Below, piece after piece: positions 8,939-16,888 of a stretch of 64,000 nt of DNA. Position 1 is the first letter of the stretch. Each line of letters begins with the position of its first letter. The DNA is from Lutispora sp003527145. Lineage in GTDB: Bacteria; Bacillota; Clostridia; Lutisporales; Lutisporaceae. A model generated the notes under the pieces. It was not told the DNA's origin, did not search any database, and was given only the letters and a program-made list of their open reading frames with translations. The translations under genes were made by a program, and so were the position numbers. Location of the stretch: contig JASBZB010000005.1 of NCBI GenBank assembly GCA_029983695.1, forward strand, positions 62,001 through 126,000, read 5' to 3'.

Positions 8939-9030
8939 TAAATTAACAAGGCATTGACGGCAAGCCGCTCCTGATGGCATCGTATTCATAGCATTTTTCG
9001 TTCATTTTGCATTGCACCTCATTCCCATAC

Positions 9031-9564
9031 TCAGCACTTCCATTTTATCTTTGCCGGATTAGGTTCGTTTTCTACAGCGATAGTGCGAAGCGCCGCCGTT
9101 ATGTCTGCACAGACTTCCCTGGCGATTCGGTCATATATCTCGGCAGTTTCGTTTGTCCCGACACGGTCATAGGCAACAGCCGCCGCACCGTAGAAGTAAA
9201 GCCCGAGTGAATGCGACAGCGTATGGACCACCGCCGAGCTCTGCCCGCAAGCACGTGCCGCCGCTTGCGCCGCCGGATCAGAGTCAAGCTCACGAGCGGC
9301 GGCATGGCACTCGTTTAGTATGATGTTCTTGACCACAGGAAACTTCACTTTGCCGTCAAGGTAGTCGCGAGCAGCATTCAGCGCATTTCCGGGCCGGCTG
9401 TCACCGGGACAATGCTTCTCAAATATTGGCAAAATGTGAGCTTCGGCGTAATCTATACACCACTTGCAGATGGTAGACTTGCTCTGCGTATCGATCAGCC
9501 GCATCAAAGAGGCCACTTCCGGTGCGTTTACATCACCGAGCATTTTACGGATTTTCTTTGCCAT
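9031..9564 (-). CDS. Imm5-like putative immunity protein
   Basis: The 178-residue protein resembles the Imm5 family of predicted polymorphic-toxin immunity proteins. It is mostly helical, with a characteristic central region (AARDYLDGKVKFPVVKNIILNECHAAARE) and a later SSAVVHTLSHSLGLYFYGAAAVAYD segment. ATG at 9564 is chosen because GGAGG lies six bases upstream; the ATG at 9570 overlaps that site. Its codons are visibly richer in G and C than those of neighbouring genes, which suggests transfer. No toxin gene is adjacent. The nearest gene is an AbiEii-like remnant on the other strand. The family is recalled from sequence pattern, not checked by search. Confidence 0.65.
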   Translation of the reverse strand: MAKKIRKMLGDVNAPEVASLMRLIDTQSKSTICKWCIDYAEAHILPIFEKHCPGDSRPGNALNAARDYLDGKVKFPVVKNIILNECHAAARELDSDPAAQAAARACGQSSAVVHTLSHSLGLYFYGAAAVAYDRVGTNETAEIYDRIAREVCADITAALRTIAVENEPNPAKIKWKC

Positions 9565-9673
9565 AAACATCCTCCAATTCTCTTGTTATCAATGTTACCG
9601 CTGTCTGCAGGGCTTTCACCCGCCTTATTGTCAACGTATCCGTGTAAGTTTGTCCGCTGATTACCTTCCCCTG

Positions 9674-9934
9674 AAAGTTCCACTAACTGTTGATGTAACT
9701 ACGGGATACAAAATAACCCCGCGAGAAGTTGAATACTCTTTTCAGCTTATGTTTGATGAGCGTTCTATCACTGTTTTGGCTTATAATCTTGAAACTATTA
9801 TGGATGAAATAAAAAGCAGTTTTTGCCTTATAGATTTTTGGAGGCGATACCAACGTGACTTTGCTTATGCTGATGATATTTCCTATGAAGATATTTGCCA
9901 AGCAATGGAAGAAATTCTGAATAAAACCCTTTAA
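9674..9934 (+). pseudogene. Remnant of AbiEii/AbiGii-type nucleotidyltransferase
   Basis: The frame holds PLTVDVTTGYKITPREVEYSF, then FDERSITVLAYNLETIMDEI, and a tail RDFAYADDISYEDICQAMEEI. This matches the C-terminal half of AbiEii-type toxin nucleotidyltransferases, which read ID..TGD.ITP, then Y.LE.I.AEK. The catalytic N-terminal half is missing, and the conserved AEK is replaced by DEI. Sequence upstream in the same frame does not look like the family. The usual AbiEi antitoxin gene is absent. I call it a dead fragment of an abortive-infection toxin-antitoxin module in an accessory region. Confidence 0.6.
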
Positions 9935-9988
9935 CTTGTGTTAATGGTGTCTTTTGTATTTTGTTTGTCAATATTGTACTATGTGTTG

Positions 9989-10195
9989 CTACAGTTTTCC
10001 ACCGTCTATATTCAAGTATTGTCCGGCAGGTACTTTGGATGTAGCAGAAAAGTACAGGGATAGCCGCTTTCGGATAATACCGGGAAGATTTCTACCCAAG
10101 CCTGCTCTATAGCTTCGGCTGTATGTTTCACATCTGCTGATAGCTGAAGAAACAATTTGTAGAGCTTCCTCTAATTCTTCTCTTGTATATCGATA
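9989..10195 (-). pseudogene. Small coding remnant (REELEEALQIVSSAISRCE), unassigned
   Basis: An open stretch of 69 codons without a credible start reads YTREELEEALQIVSSAISRCE near its N-terminus. That resembles the beginning of a short protein family common on clostridial mobile elements (E..EALR.ISS.I.KCEKA). After this point the match is lost and the frame probably shifted. No ribosome binding site is visible. It fits the debris pattern of the 9-14 kb region. Weak call. Confidence 0.3.
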
Positions 10196-10200
10196 TCATA

Positions 10201-11010
10201 TCATGCTCTTAAATATCCAACCATAGCCAGAACAAATAAATGAAGCGGATAGAATGCATATACAAACCGCTGAAATCTTTTTCCGATGTTCCCTTTTTCA
10301 CCGGAATAGAAGCAAACCGCCAAAACACCGAGATAGGGTCCAAACACATTCAGGATGCAGCCCCGCAGCATATTCAAGTTTCCCAGCGTATAGACGACCA
10401 GCCTGTAACGGGCGAGGATTAGTACCGGAAGAAAGACCAGTGCCTTTTGCCATATCAGCCTGTTCCTCATCACATAGAACATGAAGATAATAAAGATGTA
10501 CCCCTCATTGCCCTCAAACCGCAATAATCGTGCCAGTACGCCAGCTAGTACAATGATACCGACCCCAAACATCTTATACCCTTTTTCCCCACATTTGGAA
10601 TAGCCCCAGAGGGCAAGCAATCCTAAGCCTAAAGTGAACAGGATGTTTAGAGGCACCTCTTTCCAGTCTGCCATGGCACCATACATCCGACCTTCCGCCA
10701 AATCAAACAGAATATAAGGAAGCTGGGAAAGAAGTGATGTGGCAAAAATGCGTAAGATATACCTTTTAATGTCGCGAGTATGCAGAAATCCCTCAACAAT
10801 ACAGAACATGAATACAGGTGCTGCCACTCTGCCAAAATAGGATAGCAGGTGGGGAATCCACGACATAATCCAAATACCCAGCGACTCCTGCCCAATGGAG
10901 GAGAGCCAATCTGCCACAGGAACAATAGCGTCCGATAGCGGGAAAATCCGTATCCAGTGATCAAAGAACATAGAGGCAAGTGCGAGGTTTTTTAGTTGCT
11001 TACTGTTCAT
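10201..11010 (-). CDS. TraX family membrane protein
   Basis: TraX-family proteins are polytopic membrane proteins. The founding member N-acetylates F pilin, while chromosomal homologues in Firmicutes have no settled role. This 269-residue protein starts with KQLKNLALASMFFDHW, a typical family opening, and has about eight hydrophobic segments, including the FGRVAAPVFMFCIVEGFLHTRD region that carries the conserved acyltransferase-like residues. It overlaps the end of the BlaR1-like gene by 11 bases, so it is translated as the last gene of the blaI-blaR1-traX operon and is the only visible output of that switch. Confidence 0.82.
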   Translation of the reverse strand: MNSKQLKNLALASMFFDHWIRIFPLSDAIVPVADWLSSIGQESLGIWIMSWIPHLLSYFGRVAAPVFMFCIVEGFLHTRDIKRYILRIFATSLLSQLPYILFDLAEGRMYGAMADWKEVPLNILFTLGLGLLALWGYSKCGEKGYKMFGVGIIVLAGVLARLLRFEGNEGYIFIIFMFYVMRNRLIWQKALVFLPVLILARYRLVVYTLGNLNMLRGCILNVFGPYLGVLAVCFYSGEKGNIGKRFQRFVYAFYPLHLFVLAMVGYLRA

Positions 11011-12565
11011 CTAAAAAGGTACCTCCGATTTTATCTTCGATAACAGTAACCTGCTCCGTTACGGCACCAGAAGAGATAACCGTATTATAGCGATTGCTTC
11101 GCTCGATTTTTTTGCTGTGCTGATCAAACGCAGCGTCTCCTTTTCTCAAAACCGTGACCGAGGTGATTTCCCCCAAGCGATTCCGTTGTACGGAGATATC
11201 CACTACACCTTTCTCCTGAGTCTGCACCATACCCAGCATTTCGTCGGTATAGGCTCGAACTGCCTCACCGTTGTAAAGATAATACCCATCCTGTCCCTTG
11301 GTGATACCTTGGCTTGCATATTCCCGCGCAACCATATCCGCATCCAGACAAAGGCCAACAACCACTCGGAATGCGCCTTTTTCTACTTTGAATTCTTCTG
11401 CCAGCGCTGCCTGCACCCGATTGGCAATGATGTCAGGATCGTTGGAGGTGTCAGCATCCAACACATCAAGAATTGTATTGTCAGCACGACGATCTGCGTT
11501 TTCGCCGAATGCGATGTCTCTTGTAAGCCCTGCTTTGACACCCCACCGGGAGGATGTGCTGGAGCAATAGCTGCTGAAATGGGCTGAAAACGGCGCTTGT
11601 CCTCCGGTTGCAAACACAATGGTGGTGCACAGTATAAACAGTATTGAAAGGGTTAAGACGAAGGCAGTCGCCCTCTTGTATCCAAGAACATTCTTAATAC
11701 GGCGCTCCACCTCAGTTTTTGAAAAGGCGCTGTAGAGTAGCGTGGAACGATTGCCGGTAATCGCCATAGAAAGAAGGCTGGCAGCATAGCTTTGCCGTTC
11801 GTCCACTCCGGTCTGCCGGAGGACAGCGGCATCACAGGCGACCTCCAAATCTGAGGATAGGAATTTTGACATGAGCCATACCAGCGGATTATACCAGTGC
11901 AGGCATAAGGCAAGCAGCATAACCAATTTTGTCCAGTTATCCTTGCGTTTAATGTGCATGGTTTCATGAGAGAGAATATGCCGTAAGGTCTGGGACTGAC
12001 GGAAATCCATACCCGCAGGCAGATAGATATGCGGATTCCAAATTCCACAAACCAGTGGAGAGGCGATTTCATCGCTGGTGAATACAAGGATATGACCCAT
12101 ACCCATATCACGAAGCATGGTGTTAATGGTTTGATTATGTTCCACCAGTAGACTGTTTTTTAGTCTCCTGGAATACCGGAGTTTCTGAGACAGTAAAATC
12201 CCCGCTGTTGCCGCGGCCCCTAAGATGAAAACGCTCATCAGCACCAGTTGACCATCGGTACTCTCTGCAAAGCTGTAATCCATGTCTTCCTGAGCAGTTA
12301 CATTTGTGGTGACTGCATTTTCTACAACGTAAACAGCGGGATTTTTGGAAAGCCTCATCTGCCACTCTGGAACCGGTGCACTAATGGGGCTGGATAGGGA
12401 AAAAGGAATCAGCAACCGCACCAGCACCAAACCCCACAGTAGAGGAAAAACAAATTTGGGCAGGCGATTTCGCAAAAGGCTCCGAAGCAGTAGAACGACC
12501 GCAATCATCATACTGCCATACAGTGCCATCAGGTAAAGGGGCATATCCATTCTGAAATGCAGCAT
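11000..12565 (-). CDS. M56 (BlaR1-like) membrane metallopeptidase sensor
   Basis: BlaR1/MecR1 proteins sense a signal outside the membrane and activate a cytoplasmic zinc protease that triggers loss of BlaI repression. This protein has N-terminal transmembrane helices and the HETMH zinc motif at about residues 200-204, with DLEVACDAAVL providing the downstream acidic ligand. A final transmembrane segment follows (about 303-320). The start at 12565 has GAGGAGG upstream and lies one base after the blaI stop. The extracellular C-terminal region (about 200 residues) lacks the SxxK penicillin-binding domain of BlaR1, so the inducer is probably not a beta-lactam. Confidence 0.85.
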   Translation of the reverse strand: MLHFRMDMPLYLMALYGSMMIAVVLLLRSLLRNRLPKFVFPLLWGLVLVRLLIPFSLSSPISAPVPEWQMRLSKNPAVYVVENAVTTNVTAQEDMDYSFAESTDGQLVLMSVFILGAAATAGILLSQKLRYSRRLKNSLLVEHNQTINTMLRDMGMGHILVFTSDEIASPLVCGIWNPHIYLPAGMDFRQSQTLRHILSHETMHIKRKDNWTKLVMLLALCLHWYNPLVWLMSKFLSSDLEVACDAAVLRQTGVDERQSYAASLLSMAITGNRSTLLYSAFSKTEVERRIKNVLGYKRATAFVLTLSILFILCTTIVFATGGQAPFSAHFSSYCSSTSSRWGVKAGLTRDIAFGENADRRADNTILDVLDADTSNDPDIIANRVQAALAEEFKVEKGAFRVVVGLCLDADMVAREYASQGITKGQDGYYLYNGEAVRAYTDEMLGMVQTQEKGVVDISVQRNRLGEITSVTVLRKGDAAFDQHSKKIERSNRYNTVISSGAVTEQVTVIEDKIGGTFLDEQ

Positions 12566-12566
12566 T

Positions 12567-12926
12567 TTATTTGGCCTCCTCAATCAGTTTGGCAAGCCGA
12601 TTGGCTTCCGTTTCTGAAATACCCTGATTTTTAAGAAATGCCGAGAAGAACAATTCACTGGAGCCGCCGAACATTTTATCAATGAGCTGCTCCGTTTCGC
12701 TCTGCTGTACTTCATCTTTTGTCACCAGCGGCTTGCATAAAAAGCCTGGCTCTTCCCGTTTAATGGCACCTTTTTCAATACATTTTTTGATGACCGTATA
12801 GGTGGTGTTTTTGTTCCAGCCCACACGCTCTGTCAGTACATCTACGATATCGCGGGCTGGCAGATTGCCCTTTTCCCATAAAACCTCCATGATTTTAAGC
12901 TCAGAGTCAAATAGCTTGAGATTCAT
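12567..12926 (-). CDS. BlaI/MecI family transcriptional repressor
   Basis: The 119-residue protein has a winged-helix N-terminal domain (LFDSELKIMEVLWEKGNLPARDIVD, then GWNKNTTYTVIKKCIEKGAI) and the C-terminal dimerization helices of the BlaI family. A strong AAAGGAGG precedes the ATG. It is first of three overlapping or abutting genes (blaI, M56 sensor, TraX) and has two matching palindromes in its own promoter, so it most likely represses its own operon until cleaved or displaced through the sensor protease. Confidence 0.93.
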   Translation of the reverse strand: MNLKLFDSELKIMEVLWEKGNLPARDIVDVLTERVGWNKNTTYTVIKKCIEKGAIKREEPGFLCKPLVTKDEVQQSETEQLIDKMFGGSSELFFSAFLKNQGISETEANRLAKLIEEAK

Positions 12927-12942
12927 ACAAATCCTCCTTTCG

Positions 12943-12986
12943 GACTATTTCAATAGTCTTTATGCTATTAGACTATCGCGATAGTC
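12943..12986 (-). promoter_or_regulatory. Two BlaI-type operator palindromes in the blaI promoter
   Basis: Two sites of the form GACTAT-N4-ATAGTC are present. The first is at 12943-12958 (centre TTCA) and the second at 12971-12986 (centre CGCG, a fully symmetrical 16-mer). They are 28 bases centre to centre, on nearly the same face of the helix. BlaI/MecI boxes share a TACTA-type half site, here GACTAT. TTGACA on the minus strand lies just upstream near 13000, so the second palindrome occupies the spacer and -10 region. Confidence 0.8.
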
Positions 12987-13316
12987 TCAATTTGTCAAGG
13001 AATTTAAATGATTGCAGGCAAAAACAGCTAAAAATAAAAAAGACATAGTAAGCATCTTCTGACCGCCCAGCCAATGATTTTAGCACCTCTGGGCGTGCAA
13101 AATTACACATTTTCGTTATTACATCGTTCAATGCCAAGTGGCAAAGTGTAAATATTTAATCTATTGAATTTATTATAAGTTGTCATATTGGTGAACCTTT
13201 CGATTTTTATCAATGTCTATAATAAATAATTTTACCGCAGTAAACTAATAGCTTCAATAAGCTCAATGTAAACATCACGGCAAAAGCATGTAAAATAAAT
13301 ATATGGTTATCTATCA
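12987..13316. other. Intergenic stretch without recognised gene
   Basis: Apart from the TTGACA near 12995-13000 (minus strand) that belongs to the blaI promoter, I see no open frame with homology, hairpin terminator or repeat. The sequence is AT-rich with short A and T runs and lies between the blaI operon and a truncated effector-domain gene. Confidence 0.5.
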
Positions 13317-13658
13317 TTACCTCAAAGGTGCAACCAATGTTGGTATTGTAACCAAAACACTGAAAATAGCCCATGTAAAGGCCGGGACCATGTATTCTTC
13401 GAACTCTCCAGCTTCGGCTGTGCTGGCAGCAGCTATATAATACCGCCAGTTTTCAGCTGTATCACTGCAGGCACTGACTCCCAGAATGCCCATAGGCTGG
13501 CTGTTCATTTTGTCACACAGCTTCGAGATAGTGCCGTCCTGTGCAGCCTTTCCCCAGAACAGGGGCACCGTTTCAAAGTTCTTTTCAATCTCAGCTTCCA
13601 GCGGGGCGCTGATGCCCACAATGCGAAATGCGTCCTTTTTCTCGATCCTGTAATCCAT
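13317..13658 (-). pseudogene. Truncated GyrI-like/AraC effector-binding domain protein
   Basis: The first 95 residues (MDYRIEKKDAFRIVGIS..., LWGKAAQDG-like segment here FWGKAAQDG, MGILGVSACSD, YMVPAFTWAIF) match the small-molecule-binding domain found alone or at the C-terminus of AraC regulators. After TWAIF the family continues with a GxG loop, a helix and EWLP.SGY...P.IEVY. Here the frame instead runs into SVLVTIPTLVAPLR and stops. About 50 residues including the conserved Glu-Tyr motif are lost. A truncation or frameshift near 13360 is the likely cause. No helix-turn-helix domain is present. Confidence 0.7.
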
Positions 13659-13677
13659 TCCATTTACATCAGCTCCT

Positions 13678-13826
13678 TAAATTATGATAGTGGTTTTAGA
13701 TATGACTGTCCTCTCAATGACTGCACCAAAAAGAGAGCTTGGTGTACAGACGCCGTTCTCCAAAAGAGGAATTGTGTCTCCGTCGGCTAAGTGTGATGCC
13801 ACTGAAAGCAGCGATTTCCCTGACGC
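13678..13826 (-). pseudogene. Gene fragment with a GKS (P-loop-like) start, unassigned
   Basis: The minus strand carries an open stretch beginning ASGKSLLSVASHLADGDTIP and ending at a TAA at 13678. The ASGKSLL part resembles a Walker A motif, and the rest reads like protein, but I cannot place it in a family. There is no start codon with a ribosome binding site. It ends 19 bases upstream of the truncated effector-domain gene. Reported as a probable remnant with low confidence. Confidence 0.35.
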
Positions 13827-13844
13827 TATAATTAATAACTCTGA

Positions 13845-14546
13845 TTAGTGCTCATCGATGTACTTATTCAGCGTGTCGTGGTACACATCGATTCTCGTTT
13901 CCTGTGGTTCAGTTTCTTCATTTAAGACAAGATCAGCCATGTGATGGGGCACTTTTCCACCGATAGCCATGGATTTAATGCACGATACACAATAGACCAC
14001 AACATCCTGGCAAGGCATCTGGGCAGCACGCTTTTTTTGCAGCTCTGTAACTTTTCCGATCGAAAGCTGCGGATAGAAATTATCGCCACAGCAGATGGAC
14101 CTTGTTCCGCTGTATTTGGACTCGATGATTTCCATATTCATTTTCCGCAAAATCCTTCTGACTGCAGCATGTACCTGGGGCTTTGGCCGGTATGAGCAAG
14201 AGTCTTGCACCGAGACCGTCAGTCCGGTATGATCCGGCAGAGGTAGATTTTCGATGCTGTCCAATACTTCCCATAGTGAGATAGTCTTTATTCCTTCATA
14301 TAAGGAACGGAATCTTCTGTCGCAGCCTGCGCAGTTATTTATGATGGTAGAGCCATGGGGCAGCTTAGGATCGTGATGACAGCAAATGCTGTGCAGCTGC
14401 ACCGGCCCGAAGTGTTTGTTCAGCATATTCAGTAACTTTTGCCCGGATTCAGGCTTGTAGATACTTAGTGCGCAGCCGGGGTTAAAATAGCATGTCCCCA
14501 TATCAATATCAGAAATTTTAATACTTGGAATCCTAATACCGCTCAT
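13845..14546 (-). CDS. CCG-domain (HdrB/GlpC-like cysteine-rich) protein
   Basis: CCG-domain proteins bind iron-sulfur clusters and act in electron transfer, as in heterodisulfide reductase subunit B or lactate utilisation complexes. Cysteines occur in the expected two-module pattern: CYFNPGC near residue 19, ICCHHDP, NNCAGC, DSCSYRP, SICCGDNFYP (the CCG signature) and YCVSC. At 233 residues it carries two cysteine-rich modules and no ferredoxin domain. The ATG has AAGGAGG upstream and follows the ogt stop directly, so it is the third gene of the adaA-ogt operon. That pairing with DNA repair is unusual and its role is unknown. Confidence 0.75.
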   Translation of the reverse strand: MSGIRIPSIKISDIDMGTCYFNPGCALSIYKPESGQKLLNMLNKHFGPVQLHSICCHHDPKLPHGSTIINNCAGCDRRFRSLYEGIKTISLWEVLDSIENLPLPDHTGLTVSVQDSCSYRPKPQVHAAVRRILRKMNMEIIESKYSGTRSICCGDNFYPQLSIGKVTELQKKRAAQMPCQDVVVYCVSCIKSMAIGGKVPHHMADLVLNEETEPQETRIDVYHDTLNKYIDEH

Positions 14547-15023
14547 TTACTGCCCCTCCTTGTATGCCGCTTGGCTCCGCTCAAGCTCCAGCAGGGCTTT
14601 TTTCATATCAAGGCCGCCTGCGTAACCGGTGAGAGCGCCGTTTGTTCCTATTACCCGATGGCATGGAACGGCGAGCATCATCGGGTTTTTATTGTTCGCC
14701 ATGCCCACTGCGCGGCTTGCTTTAGGATTGCCGACCTCTGCCGCTATTTGTTTATATGTGCGGGTTTCACCATAAGGAATCTTACAAAGCTCATTCCACA
14801 CTTTTTTCTGAAACTCCGTGCCATGAAGCTCGTATGGGAAGTCGAATATCTTGCGCGTGCCTTTGAGATATGCGCGTATCTGTTCAAAAGCCAGATCGGA
14901 AAGCGCAGAAGGCTCGTTGTCGGCATCGATTTGCTCCGCTTGCTTCAACAAAACGATTGCCGTATCGGTGTATCCGATCTTCAAAATTCCAAATTCAAAA
15001 TCATAGAAAGCGTGCTTGCTCAT
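14547..15023 (-). CDS. ogt: Methylated-DNA--protein-cysteine S-methyltransferase
   Basis: The enzyme transfers the methyl group from O6-methylguanine to its own cysteine, a suicide repair reaction. The acceptor is C121 in PCHRVIG, with the preceding helix-turn-helix YKQIAAEVGNPKASRAVG and the downstream GYAGGLDMKK completing the active site. Length 158 is typical. ATG at 15023 has AAAGGAG eight bases upstream and overlaps the end of the adaA-like gene by four bases, indicating translational coupling. Expected to be induced together with the Ada-type activator. Confidence 0.95.
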   Translation of the reverse strand: MSKHAFYDFEFGILKIGYTDTAIVLLKQAEQIDADNEPSALSDLAFEQIRAYLKGTRKIFDFPYELHGTEFQKKVWNELCKIPYGETRTYKQIAAEVGNPKASRAVGMANNKNPMMLAVPCHRVIGTNGALTGYAGGLDMKKALLELERSQAAYKEGQ

Positions 15024-15568
15024 TCTCTGTGCTCCTTTCTGTATGCAGCAGGGGATAACCCTGTACTGTTTTTGAAAAAGCGATAAAACGATGATAGACC
15101 GCCAAATCCTATGGAATATGCGATGTCAATGATCTCGTCATTGGTATCTGAAAGCAGCCGTTTTGCTTCCGCCAAACGGAGATTGCCCACATATTCAGAC
15201 AGCGTAACGCCGTATTCGTCCTTAAAGATTTCAACCATGCGGCGCTGGGACACCCCCAGATGCCGCAGCTCCTGATTCAGTCCACATCTCTTGCGAAAGG
15301 AGTCCTCCAGCAGCCGTTTTGCCCTTTCTGCAATTTCTTTGATTGGCTGATAATCTAAAAGGTCGCTTCTGCATCGCTTGCAGGGACGAAAGCCGGCGGC
15401 TCTCGCTTGCTCCGCAGTATCAAAAAAACAAATATTTTCACGTCTCGGTATTTTTGATTTGCAGGAGGGACGGCAATAAATTCCGGTGGACCTGACCGCA
15501 TAGAAAAAGATACCGTCATAGGATGCATCATTTTCGGATACTGCTTTCCACATTTCTTCCCGTGTCAT
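15020..15568 (-). CDS. adaA: AdaA-type methylphosphotriester-sensing transcriptional activator
   Basis: AdaA takes methyl groups from DNA phosphotriesters onto a zinc-bound cysteine and then activates adaptive-response genes. The N-terminal zinc module has C32, C36 (YCRPSC) and C63, C66 (PCKRC). The FYAVRSTGIYCRP context places the acceptor cysteine. An AraC-type double helix-turn-helix spans about residues 85-180 (SDTNDEIIDIAYSIGFGGLSSFYRFFK). ATG at 15568 has AAGGAGG ten bases upstream. The order adaA-ogt resembles the split adaA/adaB arrangement in Bacillus. The operon probably activates itself. Confidence 0.93.
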   Translation of the reverse strand: MTREEMWKAVSENDASYDGIFFYAVRSTGIYCRPSCKSKIPRRENICFFDTAEQARAAGFRPCKRCRSDLLDYQPIKEIAERAKRLLEDSFRKRCGLNQELRHLGVSQRRMVEIFKDEYGVTLSEYVGNLRLAEAKRLLSDTNDEIIDIAYSIGFGGLSSFYRFFKNSTGLSPAAYRKEHRE

Positions 15569-15930
15569 TTTTTTGCCGCCTCCTTTTTCTTTTTTGGTTC
15601 ATAGTCCTGTATTTCCGGAACCGCACCTCCCGCTAAGCCTTTGCCATAGGATCATTTGTGCACTGGTGGGGATCTGCTGCCTGATACTGCAATTATAGCA
15701 TAGGCATAGGCGACTTTCTTCTCAATTTTGGATATTCAATTTGGGAGGTAAATATTGCATCATCTTTATGCCAAAGCTTGAGTTTTAGAGGAAGGCTCCT
15801 TCATTTACCTTCTTTCTATTTTGTCTTGCTCTTTTAAATTTTCGCATAAAATATCAACTTGATTACAATAATGCTATAATGATATTAGGGTAAAACCTAT
15901 AACAGGGCAATTATTTAGTGAGGTGTATAT
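15569..15930. other. Divergent intergenic region between adaA and the RelA/SpoT-domain gene
   Basis: A TATAAT-like -10 occurs on the minus strand near 15690 for adaA, and another on the plus strand near 15875 for the downstream gene. Neither has a convincing -35, which for adaA fits activator-dependent expression. No open frame, hairpin terminator or repeat was recognised. Confidence 0.45.
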
Positions 15931-16887
15931 ATGGAAGTTTTAAGCCGGTTTCTTAATCAATATATAAGGGATATTGATTATTATGAAGGTGCTTCAAAGC
16001 TTTGCGCTCAAGTATGCGAGAACGAGCTGGAAACGGCCGGTATCAGAGCTATCGTAACCTATAGAGCAAAAAGGCCGGATAAGCTCAAGGATAAGCTGAT
16101 CAAAAGAAACGAGAAGAACAAATATAAAAATATTGAAGAGATTTATGAGGATATAGTTGATCTGGCGGGGGTGAGAATCGCTTTATATTTCCCGGGAGAT
16201 AAGGAAGAGGTAGAGAAGTTTGTTAAGAGCAGTTTTGATGTCGTTGAGATCAAAGAGTTCCCCCAGGATTTAGAACCCAATGGAGGTTCAGGCATATACA
16301 AAAAGGTTTTTTCCGGCTATCACGCCACCCACTATAGAGTTAAGCTGAAGCCGCAGCATTATAAAGAGGACAATAGCTATTCGGATGCTTTGATCGAGAT
16401 TCAGATAGCTACCGTACTCATGCACGCCTGGGCTGAGGTAGAGCATGATCTGGTATATAAACCTCTGAGCGGAAAGCTCTCAAGAGATGAATATGAAATC
16501 CTGGATGAACTGAACGGCATGATACTTTCCGGAGAAATCGCCTTAAAGAGACTTCAAAAGGCTTTCAACGAAAGGGTAAGCAGGCAAGCCGTGCCATTTT
16601 CTAATCATTATGAACTGGCATCCTTTCTTTACAATAGGGTGCAGGAGCTCATGGGTGCAGAAGAGGAAGAAATAGTCATGGGCAGGGCCGATATATTGTT
16701 CAATTTCTTGAAACAGGCAGGTATGGACAGACCCGAGGATATAAATAAATATATAGAGAACATGCCTCATAATTTTAAAAGCACAAATATAGTGCAGCAA
16801 TTGGTAGAGCAGATTTTGAGTGAAAAGCCTACCTTACTGGACGATTATCAGAAGGGCAAGGATTTAACGGGCCGGATGAGGGTTTGA
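15931..16887 (+). CDS. RelA/SpoT nucleotidyltransferase-domain protein, putative small alarmone synthetase
   Basis: RelA/SpoT-domain enzymes make (p)ppGpp. The core runs from about residue 40 to 175: YRAKRPDKLKDKLIKR, IVDLAGVRIALYFPGD, GYHATHYRVKL and EIQIATVLMHAWAEVEHDL, which cover the G-loop and the EIQ-type acidic motif. There is no HD hydrolase domain and no TGS/ACT regulatory region. At 318 residues it is longer than RelP/RelQ (about 210-230), with a C-terminal helical extension of about 130 residues of unknown role. It is followed after one base by a glycosyltransferase gene, so the two may be cotranscribed. Confidence 0.85.
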   Translation: MEVLSRFLNQYIRDIDYYEGASKLCAQVCENELETAGIRAIVTYRAKRPDKLKDKLIKRNEKNKYKNIEEIYEDIVDLAGVRIALYFPGDKEEVEKFVKSSFDVVEIKEFPQDLEPNGGSGIYKKVFSGYHATHYRVKLKPQHYKEDNSYSDALIEIQIATVLMHAWAEVEHDLVYKPLSGKLSRDEYEILDELNGMILSGEIALKRLQKAFNERVSRQAVPFSNHYELASFLYNRVQELMGAEEEEIVMGRADILFNFLKQAGMDRPEDINKYIENMPHNFKSTNIVQQLVEQILSEKPTLLDDYQKGKDLTGRMRV

Positions 16888-16888
16888 T

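Noticed and set aside
8943..9005. 20-codon frame on the minus strand (MNEKCYEYDAIRSGLPSMPC)
   Set aside because: It has a weak GAGGTG upstream but is very short, lies just outside the hydF promoter and has no confident family. It could be the stump of a lost gene.
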